Source: Oegoconia quadripuncta | Taxonomy: Eukaryota; Arthropoda; Insecta; Lepidoptera; Autostichidae | DNA length: 64,000 bases | Direction: 5' to 3' | Assembly (NCBI GenBank): GCA_949316235.1 | Contig: OX438760.1 | Location: 5,582,501 to 5,646,500 of the forward strand | Shown: positions 11,640-22,229 of the stretch, piece after piece | Position numbering within the stretch: position 1 is the stretch's first letter | Layout: every line of letters begins with the position of its first letter | The notes under the pieces: generated by a model | Told to the model about the DNA's origin: nothing | The model's database searches: none | What the model saw: the letters and a program-made list of their open reading frames with translations, nothing else | Position numbers and translations under genes: made by a program

Positions 11640-12414
11640 TAGTATAGTAGTATTACAGAAAAGCATAAAAAAGGAATAGAACGTTCTAGAATGTCCCTTA
11701 TAGTGTGCTGTAGGGACAAAATGGTTCCAATTCAGCTTGGTGTGATGTCTGGCGCGGTCATTGAATGGCTGACCACTAGAGGCAGTTTAATAGGCGGGTT
11801 CTTCGAAGGGTACGTTAAATAGTCAGTCCCGATAGTTTTCAATTGAAGCGGTGATAAGGGGCGACTTAAAAATAAATTAAAAAAAGATTTTCAAAAATAA
11901 AAAGTAGAAAATAAATTTCACATTTGCCATATACGCAAAGTCTAGGTTTGGAATAACCTATCTCACGTTAATTCACCATCACAATATATAGGTAAGTTCT
12001 AGAGAGGTTATATCTTTGTAAAATTACAATTTTTTTCAATAAGGGCGTCGGACGGAATAAACTCTTCTAATAAAATAAGAGAATCCTTATATACCCAGCT
12101 TAATGTCTTAAACAAAACAAAATACATCAATCTCTTTTTATTTTACACGCGTTTTTACTCAACCGAAACGGAATGATTAGAAAAGCAATTATTTGCCGAG
12201 CTAAAACAAAACCGTCCTGTCATTATAAGATATAATCCGAAGGTCGAGAGGGCTTTCACCAGATCGCTTCCTGGTGTTTTGTCCTTCGACTCACTCATTG
12301 ACGCGAATTGACGTCAAAATTAAACAACAACAAAAACCCACATAACTAAGTGTGACTATAAACAATACAATGACGTAGGAACAGTCGGCGTCACAGCCAT
12401 TCATACAGGGCTAT
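11640..12414. other. No gene seen
   Basis: Unassigned AT-rich sequence without long open frames or recognised repeats. Confidence 0.3.
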
Positions 12415-12790
12415 TCTACATTTCATCATCATCTGATTTAAGAGCCATTCTCTTGTCGGTGGGGTTTTTCATATCTCTCTGCTCTCCGCCTTCCTCTTGA
12501 CCTCCTGATACACACACGACGTTCACATACATACATACATAATGTCACGCCTGTTTCCCGTAGGGGTAGGCAGAGACCACAGACTTCCACTTGTTACGAT
12601 CCTGACACACCTCTTCTGCTTCCTTCACTCTCATAAGGTTGTTCATACATGCTCGTCGGTTTAGGGTACTCTTGACTTGGCCTTTCTTTAAGACGTCCCC
12701 GATTTGATCATGGTACGTTCGCCGTGGTCTTCCCCTACCAACACTACGACGTTCAACTTCTCTTTTATCTGCTGCATGTAGCTTATTCTC
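12415..12790 (-). pseudogene. RTE-like LINE C-terminal fragments
   Basis: The segment TAATGTCACGCCTGTTTCCC (inverse) and the following 250 bases give broken minus-strand frames with pieces such as [12 protein letters not shown], familiar from LINE 3' ends in Lepidoptera. Many stops. Confidence 0.5.
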
Positions 12791-12993
12791 GGTCTTCCTC
12801 TTTTTCTTTTATTCTACATTTAGTCCAGTAAAAATACGTAATTTTTGTTCTGTAACTGCCTATAATCTTCAAATTCCTAATTTTTTATAGAAAGATAGAC
12901 AATATCCATCAGTAATAGGATAAAAATATTTTCTAACCATTCTGTAGCTTGTATTATGTTTAATATACATATTTAGTTATAAAACCTACAATA

Positions 12994-13119
12994 CACTACA
13001 ACTAAACTAAACTAAACTAAAACCAGTTTTGAAGTGGTACTATTCCAGGGAGAAAGAGACAGTACTACTTTAAAACTGGTTTTAGTTTAGTTTAGTTGGT
13101 GTACATCCGAATCGACACC
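12994..13119. mobile_element. MITE (GGTGTCGATTCGGATGTAC-end family), left end shortened
   Basis: Inner arms ACTAAACTAAACTAAAACCA and the inverse flank a short centre; the right end is TCCGAATCGACACC. AATA lies on both sides, and the unfilled site is visible in the paralogous block at 16973. Confidence 0.78.
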
Positions 13120-13386
13120 AATATTAAATTAAAGTTACCACTGTGAACTTCATTGCGTTGTAGAAGATGCTAAGTTCACCTAAAACAAGTTTCTAAGAAA
13201 TTAATAATGGCTACTTTATATTTTCCAAAAATAGTTTTATTGAGTCGTTACCTATATTTGCCGACGCTGAAAATTTTATCGATTTTTTTAAATAGTTACA
13301 GAAGTTTTAAGTATATTCTCCGACGCAATGAAATTCCCAATTTGTAATTTTAATCTAATAGTCTATATTTTATTAGTAAATACTTA

Positions 13387-13544
13387 CCCTCTTATTCATA
13401 AAAATTTACAAACGCTTTTTAAGCCTGTTTTAGTTAGAGTATGTTTTGTCACTTTCCTTCATTACAACATTTCCTTATGAACGACAGAGACAAAACACAC
13501 TTTAACTAAAACGATAAATCGTTTGTAAATTATGAATAAGACGG
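13387..13544. mobile_element. MITE with TTA target duplication (PIF/Harbinger-like)
   Basis: Ends CCCTCTTATTCATAAAAATT and the inverse of AATTATGAATAAGACGG, flanked by TTA on both sides. It interrupts the copy 1 repeat block. Superfamily is inferred from the TTA duplication. Confidence 0.68.
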
Positions 13545-13756
13545 TTATAGTATATCTAAAGCAAGCTACCGACTTGTTAGAAAACATTTTTATTCTATCA
13601 CTGACAACTCTCATCCATGTGCAAAATATCACATCCTTCAAGATTATATGAAGTTAAAAGTGCATCCTTACTGGACTAATGTTTAATTGTGGTGTGATAC
13701 CTTTTAAAGCTATCTTCTTCTTTTTCGTGTCAATGTGTCCAATCATATTTACGACG

Positions 13757-13995
13757 ACGACCGATTGGTGTAGTGGATAGTCACCCTATCAGCGAAACCA
13801 ACGGTTGCGGGTTCGAATCCCGCAAGAGGTAAATGTTTGTATGATGAATACCAACATTTATTCTCGAGTCTTGGATGTTTATATAAATATTTATGTATGT
13901 TTATCCGTTATCTAGTATCCATAGCACAAGCTTTGCTTAGTTTGGGACTAGATGATTGGTGTAAGTGTCCGAAATATTTATTTATTATTATTTAT
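13757..13995 (+). mobile_element. SINE family B, variant head
   Basis: Head ACGACCGATTGGTGTAGTGG, box B GGTTCGAATCC, tail of ATTTATT units. Confidence 0.8.
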
Positions 13996-14384
13996 TATTA
14001 TTATATTTGATCCGCCCAGAATTAGCAGCCACGTAAAAGTCCTCCATGCCACTGGTGAGGGGCACAGTGGGAAGGAGAGTAAGTGCACCATGTTTTGAGA
14101 TGAGGTTCCATAATCGCAGAGCATTCGTGACTGGTCAATTAATACCCACTTCGCCAGGTTTCTGTCGTCGAAAAGACCAGCTCGTGACCAGGTGGTAAGG
14201 CCTCTTTTGGTTTAACAAACTCTAGAGAAGCTGGACATTTTGCATCCTACAGTTGCCAACGTTGGTTCACATGTCTGTGGCAATAGTGGACCTTAGGAAA
14301 CTTCTACGGCTTTTCAGTCTCATGCTGGGCAATTTGTGATCGTAAGGGATGTTACGAGTTACGAGTCAGTTTCCTGTTTATCTG

Positions 14385-14655
14385 ACAACCTGTTTGGTGT
14401 AGTGGTTAGCAACTCTGACCACTATACCAAAAGGTTGCGGGTTCGAATCCCGCTAGGGGCATATGTTTGTGTGATGAATACGGACATGTGTATCCGAGTT
14501 TTCATTTATAGTAAGTATTTATTTATAAAAAAAAATGTATTTCTGTAGTATATCAACCATCTGGTATCCACAATACAAGCCTATAGTTTCTTACTGCGGA
14601 ACTAGATGGCGCTGTGTGTATGTCTAAGGATATTTATATTTGTATTATATTATAT
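14385..14655 (+). mobile_element. SINE family B, full length
   Basis: Head ACCTGTTTGGTGTAGTGGTT, box B GGGTTCGAATCCC, body ending AACTAGATGGCGCTGTGTGT. Confidence 0.85.
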
Positions 14656-14659
14656 TTAT

Positions 14660-15230
14660 ATTTATGTTTCTGGACTGCACACGCTACTTCTCGCCGAACT
14701 TCTGGCGGAGCTTTAAAACATAACAACTATACTTTTCAAAAACGATCCTTTTACCTGGGCCATCATTTTAGAAAACTTTTTTTAACATCCGACGAAAAAC
14801 GACGTGTTATGTGTTTGTGTGGCCAGTTTTTGTTCAGATGTATCTCAGTAATTTGAGTGCGGTTAAGACTAAACGACAGGTTCTTAGGCATGTTTGATTA
14901 AAATTTATTTAGCCGTTTCGAAGATATTTAGCTGTTAACACGGATTATTGATGTATTTCGATATCATAGCCTTTCGAGGGTTGTCTACATATTCAATTTA
15001 TTTTATACTAACTTTCCTCCCACCTGCGTGGAATAACTTTATCCCGAATATGTTTCATTTTTTTATCCCGCGGGAACTACTCACTTTATCGGGATAAAAA
15101 ATGCCCTATGTTTTAATCCAGGATATGTTCTACCTATATATCAATTTTCATCCAAATCCGCTTCGTCGTTATTGAGCTACAAAAAAATAAAAAAACGTTC
15201 AAACTTTTGCATTTACAATATTAGCACAGA
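14660..15230 (-). mobile_element. Degenerate repeats, including a Helitron-like copy at about 15008-15230
   Basis: The part from 15008 carries the inverse of GATAAAGTGAGTAGTTCC and of the GGATTTGGATGAAA landmark seen in the copy at 36183. The part before it resembles unassigned dispersed repeats. Confidence 0.5.
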
Positions 15231-16117
15231 TTACCAATAAGTTACTAAAGTAAATATTAGTTAGATTAGATTTAAGACTAAACTTGGGGTTAGCCATGTT
15301 TAATGGATATCGGTTAAGTCGTTTCGTGTATATTCAGCTTTTTCACAGGTTTGGTTTACCTGTATGATATATTAGCTAGTTTTTTCGGGAGTTTTCCAAA
15401 TTTTCAATTTATAGTTACATATAATCAGTGAAGGTAAGATTTTATAATTTGATACAATACATTTTTATATAGTTGTCATGTTATTTATATTATTATTACA
15501 TCATTTTTCATGTGTTAAATATCTATATGAACAAAATAAATTAACTTAATAATTTATTAAAATTATATTAATTAAATTACATGAAACAACAAATTTATAT
15601 TTATATACTTATCGTTATATACGGGATAAAAAATATCCTACGTTTTAATCCAGGGTATATTCTACCTGTATGCCAAAATTCATCCAAATCCGTTTATCCG
15701 TTTCGCGTGATTGAGCAACAAACAAATAAACATTCAAACTTTCGCATTTTTGTATATATTAGTCAGATAGTTAAATTGCAGTGACAATCCATAAATTCCT
15801 AGAGAACTACAATCCTCTCAGTCATTTCATATTTCTATGACCTCCAAAGCCAGCAGTCGCCTGCATAATATATTCCTGTCCAATTACCAAACCGACTTCT
15901 GTCTAATGTTACAAATTGCTAACTATAATAAATAATAGTGGTATTATTCCTTACCGGTACTTAAATATAAGTATTAGAATTACTTCCTTCATTGCAAATC
16001 GATTATAAGTTATCGTTCAAACGATTTATCGTTTTTATTGGCATCGTAACACACTAGATTTACGTGATCATTATGAAGTAGAACTGCCTTCAATAAAGAC
16101 GAAAGTGCTCATGATTT
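15231..16117. other. No gene seen; another Helitron-like piece at about 15610-15770
   Basis: TTTTAATCCAGGGTATATTC and CATCCAAATCCGTTTATCCG mark the repeat piece; the rest is unassigned. Confidence 0.4.
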
Positions 16118-16196
16118 TTTATGCGCAACGGGTTAGCAATTCACTCCTTCCTCAATCACATCTAACGTTAAGTGATGATGAGGCGGTAAGTGGAAT
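16118..16196 (-). mobile_element. SINE family A, degenerate 3' fragment
   Basis: TTTTATGCGCAACGGGTTAG and a diverged CACATCTAACGTTAAGTGAT. Confidence 0.55.
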
Positions 16197-16199
16197 TTT

Positions 16200-16517
16200 T
16201 TGTTCCTTGATACTTGAAGAGTCGAGAAAGGACATGGCTACTTTTAGTCCAATAAAAATAGACTCCAATAAACCAGGAGATTCGTCCCTGCTTCAGCCTA
16301 TAGGAGGGTCCGCCGCCGCCGTTGCCCTACAATGAATCGGACACAATAGAAGTTTTATTGTTATAACGTCTATAGGCGTTCAGTGTCCGCGAAAGTGTTA
16401 ATATGATATACGAAAGTGTGTTAGTTTGTCTTTCATTCACTTGACGATTTAATTTGTTGTTCCTTTATACTTGAAGAGTCGAGAAAGGACATGGCTACTT
16501 TTAGTCCAATAAAAATA
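16200..16517. repeat. 60-bp direct repeat spaced about 257 bp apart
   Basis: 16200-16260 and 16457-16517 are almost identical (TACTTGAAGAGTCGAGAAAG, CATGGCTACTTTTAGTCCAA). Between them lies AACGTCTATAGGCGTTCAGT. Which element made the pair is not clear. Confidence 0.6.
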
Positions 16518-17360
16518 CGTAATTTTTGTTTTGTAACTTCCTATTTTTTTTTTTTATGCACAACGGGTTGGTACTTGACCTCAATCGCACCTGATGTTAA
16601 GTGAAGATGAGGTCGAAGGTGGAAGCGTACTGACCCGGAAACCCCAACACATTTGGAGGACTGGCAATCTTTATCTCTGACAACCGGAACACAACAATGC
16701 TATTAACATTACTCCTTGACGGCAGATTTAGATTAAAATGCCCTACCACCAACCAAACCGAGTATTTAAACATGTACCCCGCTGGGGATCGAACCCGCGA
16801 CCTCCGAATCGTAAACCCAATGTTGTTTACATTGAGCCACGGAGGCGGTTAATCTTGTAATCTTAAAGTTCCTCATTTTTTATAGAAGGATAGAGTACCC
16901 ATCAGTAACAGAATAATTAACTACAGCTTGCTTTAGGTATATTATAGATATTCCGATATACCTAAAACCTACAATATTAAATTAAAGTTACCATTGCGTT
17001 GCTACAACATGCTAAAATTAGATAATTAGACAACTTTCAAAAAAGTTAATCAATGGCTATTTTATATTTTCTATAAATAGTTTATATTATAGAGTCGTAA
17101 TATTCGCCCTCGGTGAAATTTTTCATAAATATAAAGAATTTAGTGGTCGATTTTTTTGAAAATAGTTACAGGAGTTCCAAGTATATTCTCCGACGCAATG
17201 AAATTCACAAGTGTTTTATTACTAAATCTAAAGCAAGCTACCGGTTTGTTAGAAAACACTTTTATTCTATCACTGACAGGGACTCTATCCATGTACAAAA
17301 AACCACGGCCTTTAACATTAATAGGAAGTTAAAAGTGTATCAGACTATTTTGTCCTGATA
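16500..17360 (+). repeat. Old repeat block, copy 2 (carries a SINE)
   Basis: Paralogue of 12815-13690. The last 250 bases are open (81 codons from 17113) but match no family I know. The MITE insertion sites of copy 1 are empty here. Confidence 0.65.
16544..16851 (-). mobile_element. SINE family A, internal deletion
   Basis: Tail TTTTTTATGCACAACGGGTT to head GAGCCACGGAGGCGG, with the GGTAGCTAGCCAGGCGGACA segment missing. Confidence 0.85.
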
Positions 17361-17459
17361 AAACAAATAAAAACAACGCCAGCCGCGGGTGGAAGCTAGT
17401 GGCAGTATAATACTAAAAATAGAGTCGGATATACGCAACAAACATATGCGCACACAATA

Positions 17460-17645
17460 GTAAGAAAGAAAGAAAGAAACTGTTTATTCGCCACTTCGAC
17501 ACATATACAACAATTGTTAGGCAAATAAAATAACAGAACACTCAGATAAGTGTCGCAGCAGCGAAAGGGAAACGACTCAGCTATATGCTGAGCTTGTAAG
17601 AGCTCAGCGCTGGTTTACTGTCGCACCCAGAGCAGACGAGTTACC
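17460..17645 (-). mobile_element. LINE 3' end with (CTTT)n tail
   Basis: AAGAAAGAAAGAAACTGTTTATTC and the CAGCGCTGGTTTACTGTCGC landmark, also found at 54345 and 60550. Confidence 0.6.
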
Positions 17646-18039
17646 GTCGCTAGTTGCATAAAGACATCCTGTCAAAGACATAAAAATGTACTATGTAAAT
17701 TAAATAAATACATAAAGATACTTGTTATGTGACATAAATAATAGTAATAGTAGTAGAGTATATATAGACACTTAATACCATAATTCCATATTCTCGTGTT
17801 TTATTTTATCGTACAAACAAATTGACAGACCACTATTAGATAGTGAATTATTTATTTGATCATTGTTCAATAAGTAGGTCATGTCTAGTAACATTATGTT
17901 AGTCTATAAACATACCTTCCGTATCCGCTCCTGACGTAGCAACGAGAGGCCATCGATTGATATGTATAATTGAATCGAAAACGTCAAACAACTTGCGAGC
18001 CATATTTTTACATACGTAGGTATATAAATCCCAAATGGG
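17646..18039. other. No gene seen
   Basis: AT-rich, no recognised repeat. Confidence 0.3.
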
Positions 18040-18485
18040 ATGGGCAGAGATATCCTAAACATGAACGTTTGCGTGTTCCAAACATGCTTTAAACAACGGT
18101 TCACCTTTCGTAACGTACAAGGGCCAAGTGCAAGTTTCAATTTTAAAGATACTATAAGACAGAAACTTATTAAGAAAGCATATTATAAAATATCAGATTA
18201 TTTAGATGATAAACATTCATGGACATAAACAGCCTGTTCGCATAACCAGGCTATTTCATAATTAATAATGAAATATTATAATATAAAATAATAATTAATA
18301 ATTTTGTAATATAAAAACCTTTTTTTTTTTTAAAGAGCAACCTCTCGAGTTTCTTGCTTGTTCTTCTCAGGGGAAAATTGCCTTTTGAACAAACAGTAGC
18401 TTAAAAAATGTAAAATGTGACTATTTTAAGTGTACCCTGTGTACCTATAAAATAAAGCATTTTTTGATTTCGATTTGATTTTGCG
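18040..18485 (+). mobile_element. LINE 3' end: last ORF2 codons, 3' UTR and GATTT tail
   Basis: The frame ends IRQKLIKKAYYKISDYLDDK, then a stop. The UTR has CTCGAGTTTCTTGCTTGTTC, TAAAATAAAGCATTTTTTGA and a degenerate GATTT tail. Related tails lie at 31826, 33535 (inverted), 37784 and 40865 (inverted). Confidence 0.72.
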
Positions 18486-18954
18486 TGTCGGGCTTTTTTC
18501 GACTTTTCCTCATTAACTTATAAAATCTATACTTACCTGCAATAATTTTCCTTTTAACTTCATTATACTACTTCACGTAACCTTGAACGACCTACCCAAC
18601 AACACTCGACACACCACACAGGGTACAAAAAAAATCCCTATCTATTTTAAGTACCAATAGGGAACGTGTCTTAAAAAAATATTTTATTTACTACTTTGTA
18701 GGCGTGATTAATATGTATGTAGGTATACAATTATATATCCATACTTAATTACAGCTTTCTAGTACTAAGAGCCTTTGTGCTAAGCCTTGGACAGACAGAC
18801 AGACGGACATGGCGAAACTATAAGGGTTCCTTGTTTGACTACGGAACCGTGACAGGGCTCACGCCCTTCGCCGTTAAAACTTTGAGAATATTTAACTTTT
18901 AACAAAGTTACTTTGTACATACTCGTTGAATGATATGTTATGTTTAGTTTTTCA
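18486..18954. other. No gene; dispersed repeat with GACAGACGGACATGGCGAAA
   Basis: The stretch around 18790-18850 resembles a repeat common in Lepidoptera (TATAAGGGTTCCTTG, ACTACGGAACC). The rest is unassigned. Confidence 0.4.
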
Positions 18955-19070
18955 GGGGTTTTCTTAAATTATTCTTTATTGCACCAAAATTACATATAAC
19001 AGAGTACAAACGATAGGTCATGTACAAAGGTAGACTTATCACTTTAAGAGATCTCTTCCAGCCATTTTCT
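18955..19070 (-). mobile_element. LINE 3' end fragment
   Basis: ATTCTTTATTGCACC and the GACTTATCACTTTAAGAGAT-CTCTTCCAG landmark match the 3' UTR of the LINE at 2997-5890. Confidence 0.6.
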
Positions 19071-19273
19071 TTTTCAAGTCATGTTAATAATTAAGTTTGG
19101 ATGATCGTAAATGAAATGCAAATACTTAGACCATTAAAATGCTATTTAATTTTATTTTGTACAATATAATATACGATTTTTAAATTTACAAAAAACAATT
19201 GTTGCATTCATGTTTCAATCTATTTTGGCAATACCAGATGAAATAAAAAGTAAAACAATTAAACTAAAACTAA

Positions 19274-19409
19274 ATTATAGTGCGAACACGTTATCTTGAC
19301 CAACTATGGCATAACTATACGTCTTAATAAATATATTAAAAATTATAGCGCGAACACGTCATCCTGACCACCTATGGAATAATTATACGTCATAATAAAT
19401 ATATTTAAA
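19274..19409. repeat. Two-copy tandem repeat, 68-bp unit
   Basis: 19274-19341 and 19342-19409 share GCGAACACGT, CTGACCA/CTTGACCA, TATACGTC and TAATAAATATATT at the same offsets. Confidence 0.75.
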
Positions 19410-19822
19410 AACAACCACAATCCATAAGAGATGTGTTTAACCTTCACAGGTTTACGTAATGTAATCAGATTTCTAACATTACAGCCATCTGCATCAAGTA
19501 TGACCCCTCACGTTTCCCAATGCCACAGAATTAATATAGTACGTTACATAAATATGCCTTGCAAAGAAAATTAAGCTAGTGCGTAGTGCATCTTACATGA
19601 GTATATGTTGTCAGGACAAGAAATTTCGATACCCATGGCTTAATTAACGCATAAGATTTAGCGTGCTGTAGTCGCGGATTCATTGTACAAGCATTACAAG
19701 CACGTGCTTGGGGGCCCCCTTATCTCTAAGGTCCTCATCTGTCTCTTCACATACAAGGTTATATTTTGTATACCCAAAAGCCTATACAATACACCCCGAT
19801 ATGGCTAGAAAAAATAAAATAT
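19410..19822. other. No gene seen
   Basis: Unassigned sequence. Confidence 0.3.
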
Positions 19823-20060
19823 TTTTTTTTATGCACAACGGGTTGGTACTTGATCTCAATCACACCTGATGTTAAGTGAAGATGAGGTCGAAGGTGGAAG
19901 CGTACTGACCTGGAAACCCCAACACATTTGGGGGACTGGCTATCTTATCTATGACAACCGGAACACAACAATGCTATTAACATTGCTGCTTGGCGGCAGA
20001 TTTAGATAAGATGGTGGTAGCTAGCCAGGCGGACGTTTAAAATGCCCTACCACCAACCAA
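19823..20060 (-). mobile_element. SINE family A, lacking the tRNA-like head
   Basis: Tail TTTTTTTATGCACAACGGGT to CTACCACCAACCAA, then unrelated DNA. Confidence 0.83.
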
Positions 20061-22092
20061 CAATATTGAGTTATATTGAGGAATATTGAGTTTGAAATTC
20101 AAACAACGGAGGGCCTACACGACTTCTGTGCTTTGGGCCTCAAAAGTTCTCAATCCGCCACTGGCTGGTATACTTTTAGGTGCAGGTGACTGTACCTAGT
20201 GTAGGTACCTACTTATACTATTATTTTAAATAGCCAATAAATAATTAATTACAATAAAAATCTTATGTTTACCATTCCGCTGTAGGTATTGAAGTTAGAT
20301 GGAGTGCACTCGAGTTAACCCTTAAATAGGGTATGGTATCAAAAATATCACAACTGTTGTGATTTTTGGAGTTAAAGCTAAGAATAAAAAATATATATTT
20401 TAAAAAAAAAACCTTGTGGTCACTAAGTGACCATTGCCCTTTAAGAAAAGCGATGTGGTCTCTGTGGTACCTACCATTACCCGTATGGTTTTGGCTCATT
20501 ATTAGGTAATCAAAAAGGCAGCAGTTACGGTACTGAAAATTTAAATAAAAATAAACAAAAACGTCAAAAAATCTCGTCATCTTCTTACATTACATGTTTA
20601 TCTTCATCTTCATTTATCTTATAGTACTGACATATGTGGTACATTTTGAAACCATCACCCTATTAAAGGTTAACGAGAAATTTCCTTTGGTCCTTCTAAG
20701 ACATTCACGGAAAGAGAAGGTTGGTTAAATTCTTTTTGCATGCCGAATAAGGTCAATCAATGATCGACAGACTGACAAAACACAGGTAGATGGTATATAA
20801 GGGAACAATGTCCCAGTTTTTATTTATGTTAGATATTGTATACCTAGATATATACGATAGCCGAAACTAAGTCATGTGTTACAGAATCATTCATTCAATT
20901 TACCTAGGATTTCAAAATAATGGACTAAAATATTACTTACATATAAATTTAATCTCAAACTTAATGTGATGTGTGACAAAAGAAAATGCAGTAAGTCAAA
21001 AGTGCAATTTTTTGCAAGATTTGTGAGACCAGTATTTTCATCTCAGAATTGGTTTGGGTCAGCTTTGTTCGATTATTATTACATATGGGATCTGAAATTA
21101 TGACCAGTGTTTCAATAATGTTGAAACCAGCGCAACAAGCGTAAAAGACTGAGTAGAGCTAGGTAGGTAGTGTATAGAGGTGACTTTAATTAGCTAGGAA
21201 TACTGGTGCAAACTGGTAAAAACACTAACTGTTAGGTGGCCGTTAGTCTGACACAAGTCCACCAATCCGCGCTGAGCCCATGTGATGGGTTATGGCCCAT
21301 ACCCTCCCCCAATGTTGCTGATGACTGGTGCAAACTCTAAATTATTCCGAGCTAAATTAAATCATACAATACTATAAATGCGAGAAGTCTTTGACGTCTA
21401 AACTGTTGAAGTGATCAATTTGAAATTTGGCATAGACCTGGGATCCGGAAAAGGACATAGGTTACGTTTCACCCTGAAAAAGTTCGCGATAAATGTAATT
21501 CTTCGCTGGTGGAAGGTTAGTTGCATAAAGTAGTAAATGCATATCCCCACGCCACTTTTTCGGGTAATAAATTAACTTACACCTAGTGTTTAGAATAAGT
21601 ATATGCAAGTACCAATCTATGATCAAATTGTCCATTTTATGATCTTTTCCCCGCACCCAACCCCGCCCACTATCGATCTTGACCGTAAATCAGAGACCTT
21701 GCGACCACCATGCGCTCTGTAATGAACAGTTACTATACTTTGGTGCTTTTCCCTATCAGAGACCTTCTGCGTCCCTTATGTACTGCGTCTCAACAGATAG
21801 CAATAAGGGTTGAGAGCTATCATCAGCTCGAGGAGATAAGTGCGGTATCCGGATTCACCAGATGAGCAGTTGATTATCATTTGCATACTTGTGCCTAAAC
21901 CTATTTCTAAACACATAGAGAAAGTACGTCCTTATCATTGTTTTGACAAGTAACCTGCGTTGTGTCTCAAATAAGTACCTCTATTTTTCATTACATAGTG
22001 TTTTTAGTATATTAGAGATGATGATGATGGATGATAGATGTGTATCTTATATCACATACAGAACAGATAATTAATCTTTGGCATTAAAACAC
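20061..22092. other. Intergenic sequence downstream of the lipocalin; no gene seen
   Basis: Open frames of up to about 100 codons occur but show no domain, motif or splice logic. Nothing repeated within the window was noticed. Confidence 0.35.
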
Positions 22093-22229
22093 TTAAGGTA
22101 ACCACTCGGCGTCGGCGTCAAGAGCGCGTGCTTTGTTGTCCGCTGGTGGCTCCGTGAGGTCCTCCTTGCTGCTGGCCACCTTGTGGTACACCTTCTTACC
22201 AGCTTCCACTACGTATTCAACGCCATCAG
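22093..22229 (-). CDS. Lipocalin exon 6: C-terminal tail and stop
   Basis: It encodes DGVEYVVEAGKKVYHKVASS, then a charged end KEDLTEPPADNKARALDADA-EWLP and TAA at 22095-22093. The acceptor is TTACAG. The alternation of hydrophobic and charged residues suggests an amphipathic helix; this is inference. Confidence 0.85.

Larger units (their letters stand above)
12815..13690 (+). repeat. Old repeat block, copy 1
   Basis: It shares long diverged similarity with 16500-17360 (landmarks AATATTAAATTAAAGTTACC, ATATTCTCCGACGCAATGAA, CTAAAGCAAGCTACCG, TTTTATTCTATCACTGACA). Two MITEs are inserted here that are absent from the other copy. No product recognised. Confidence 0.7.

Noticed and set aside
14440..14460. 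tRNA gene, because of GGTTCGAATCCCGC and an upstream box A
   Set aside because: The same head recurs a dozen times attached to a SINE body and A/T-rich tail, and no complete cloverleaf with CCA-side stem is formed.
14336..14548. 70-codon protein recurring at 35045 and, inverted, at 11419-11616
   Set aside because: All are translations of SINE family B.
20269..20580. 103-codon minus-strand gene downstream of the lipocalin
   Set aside because: Low-complexity aromatic-rich translation of AT-rich DNA, with no family match or conserved motif.
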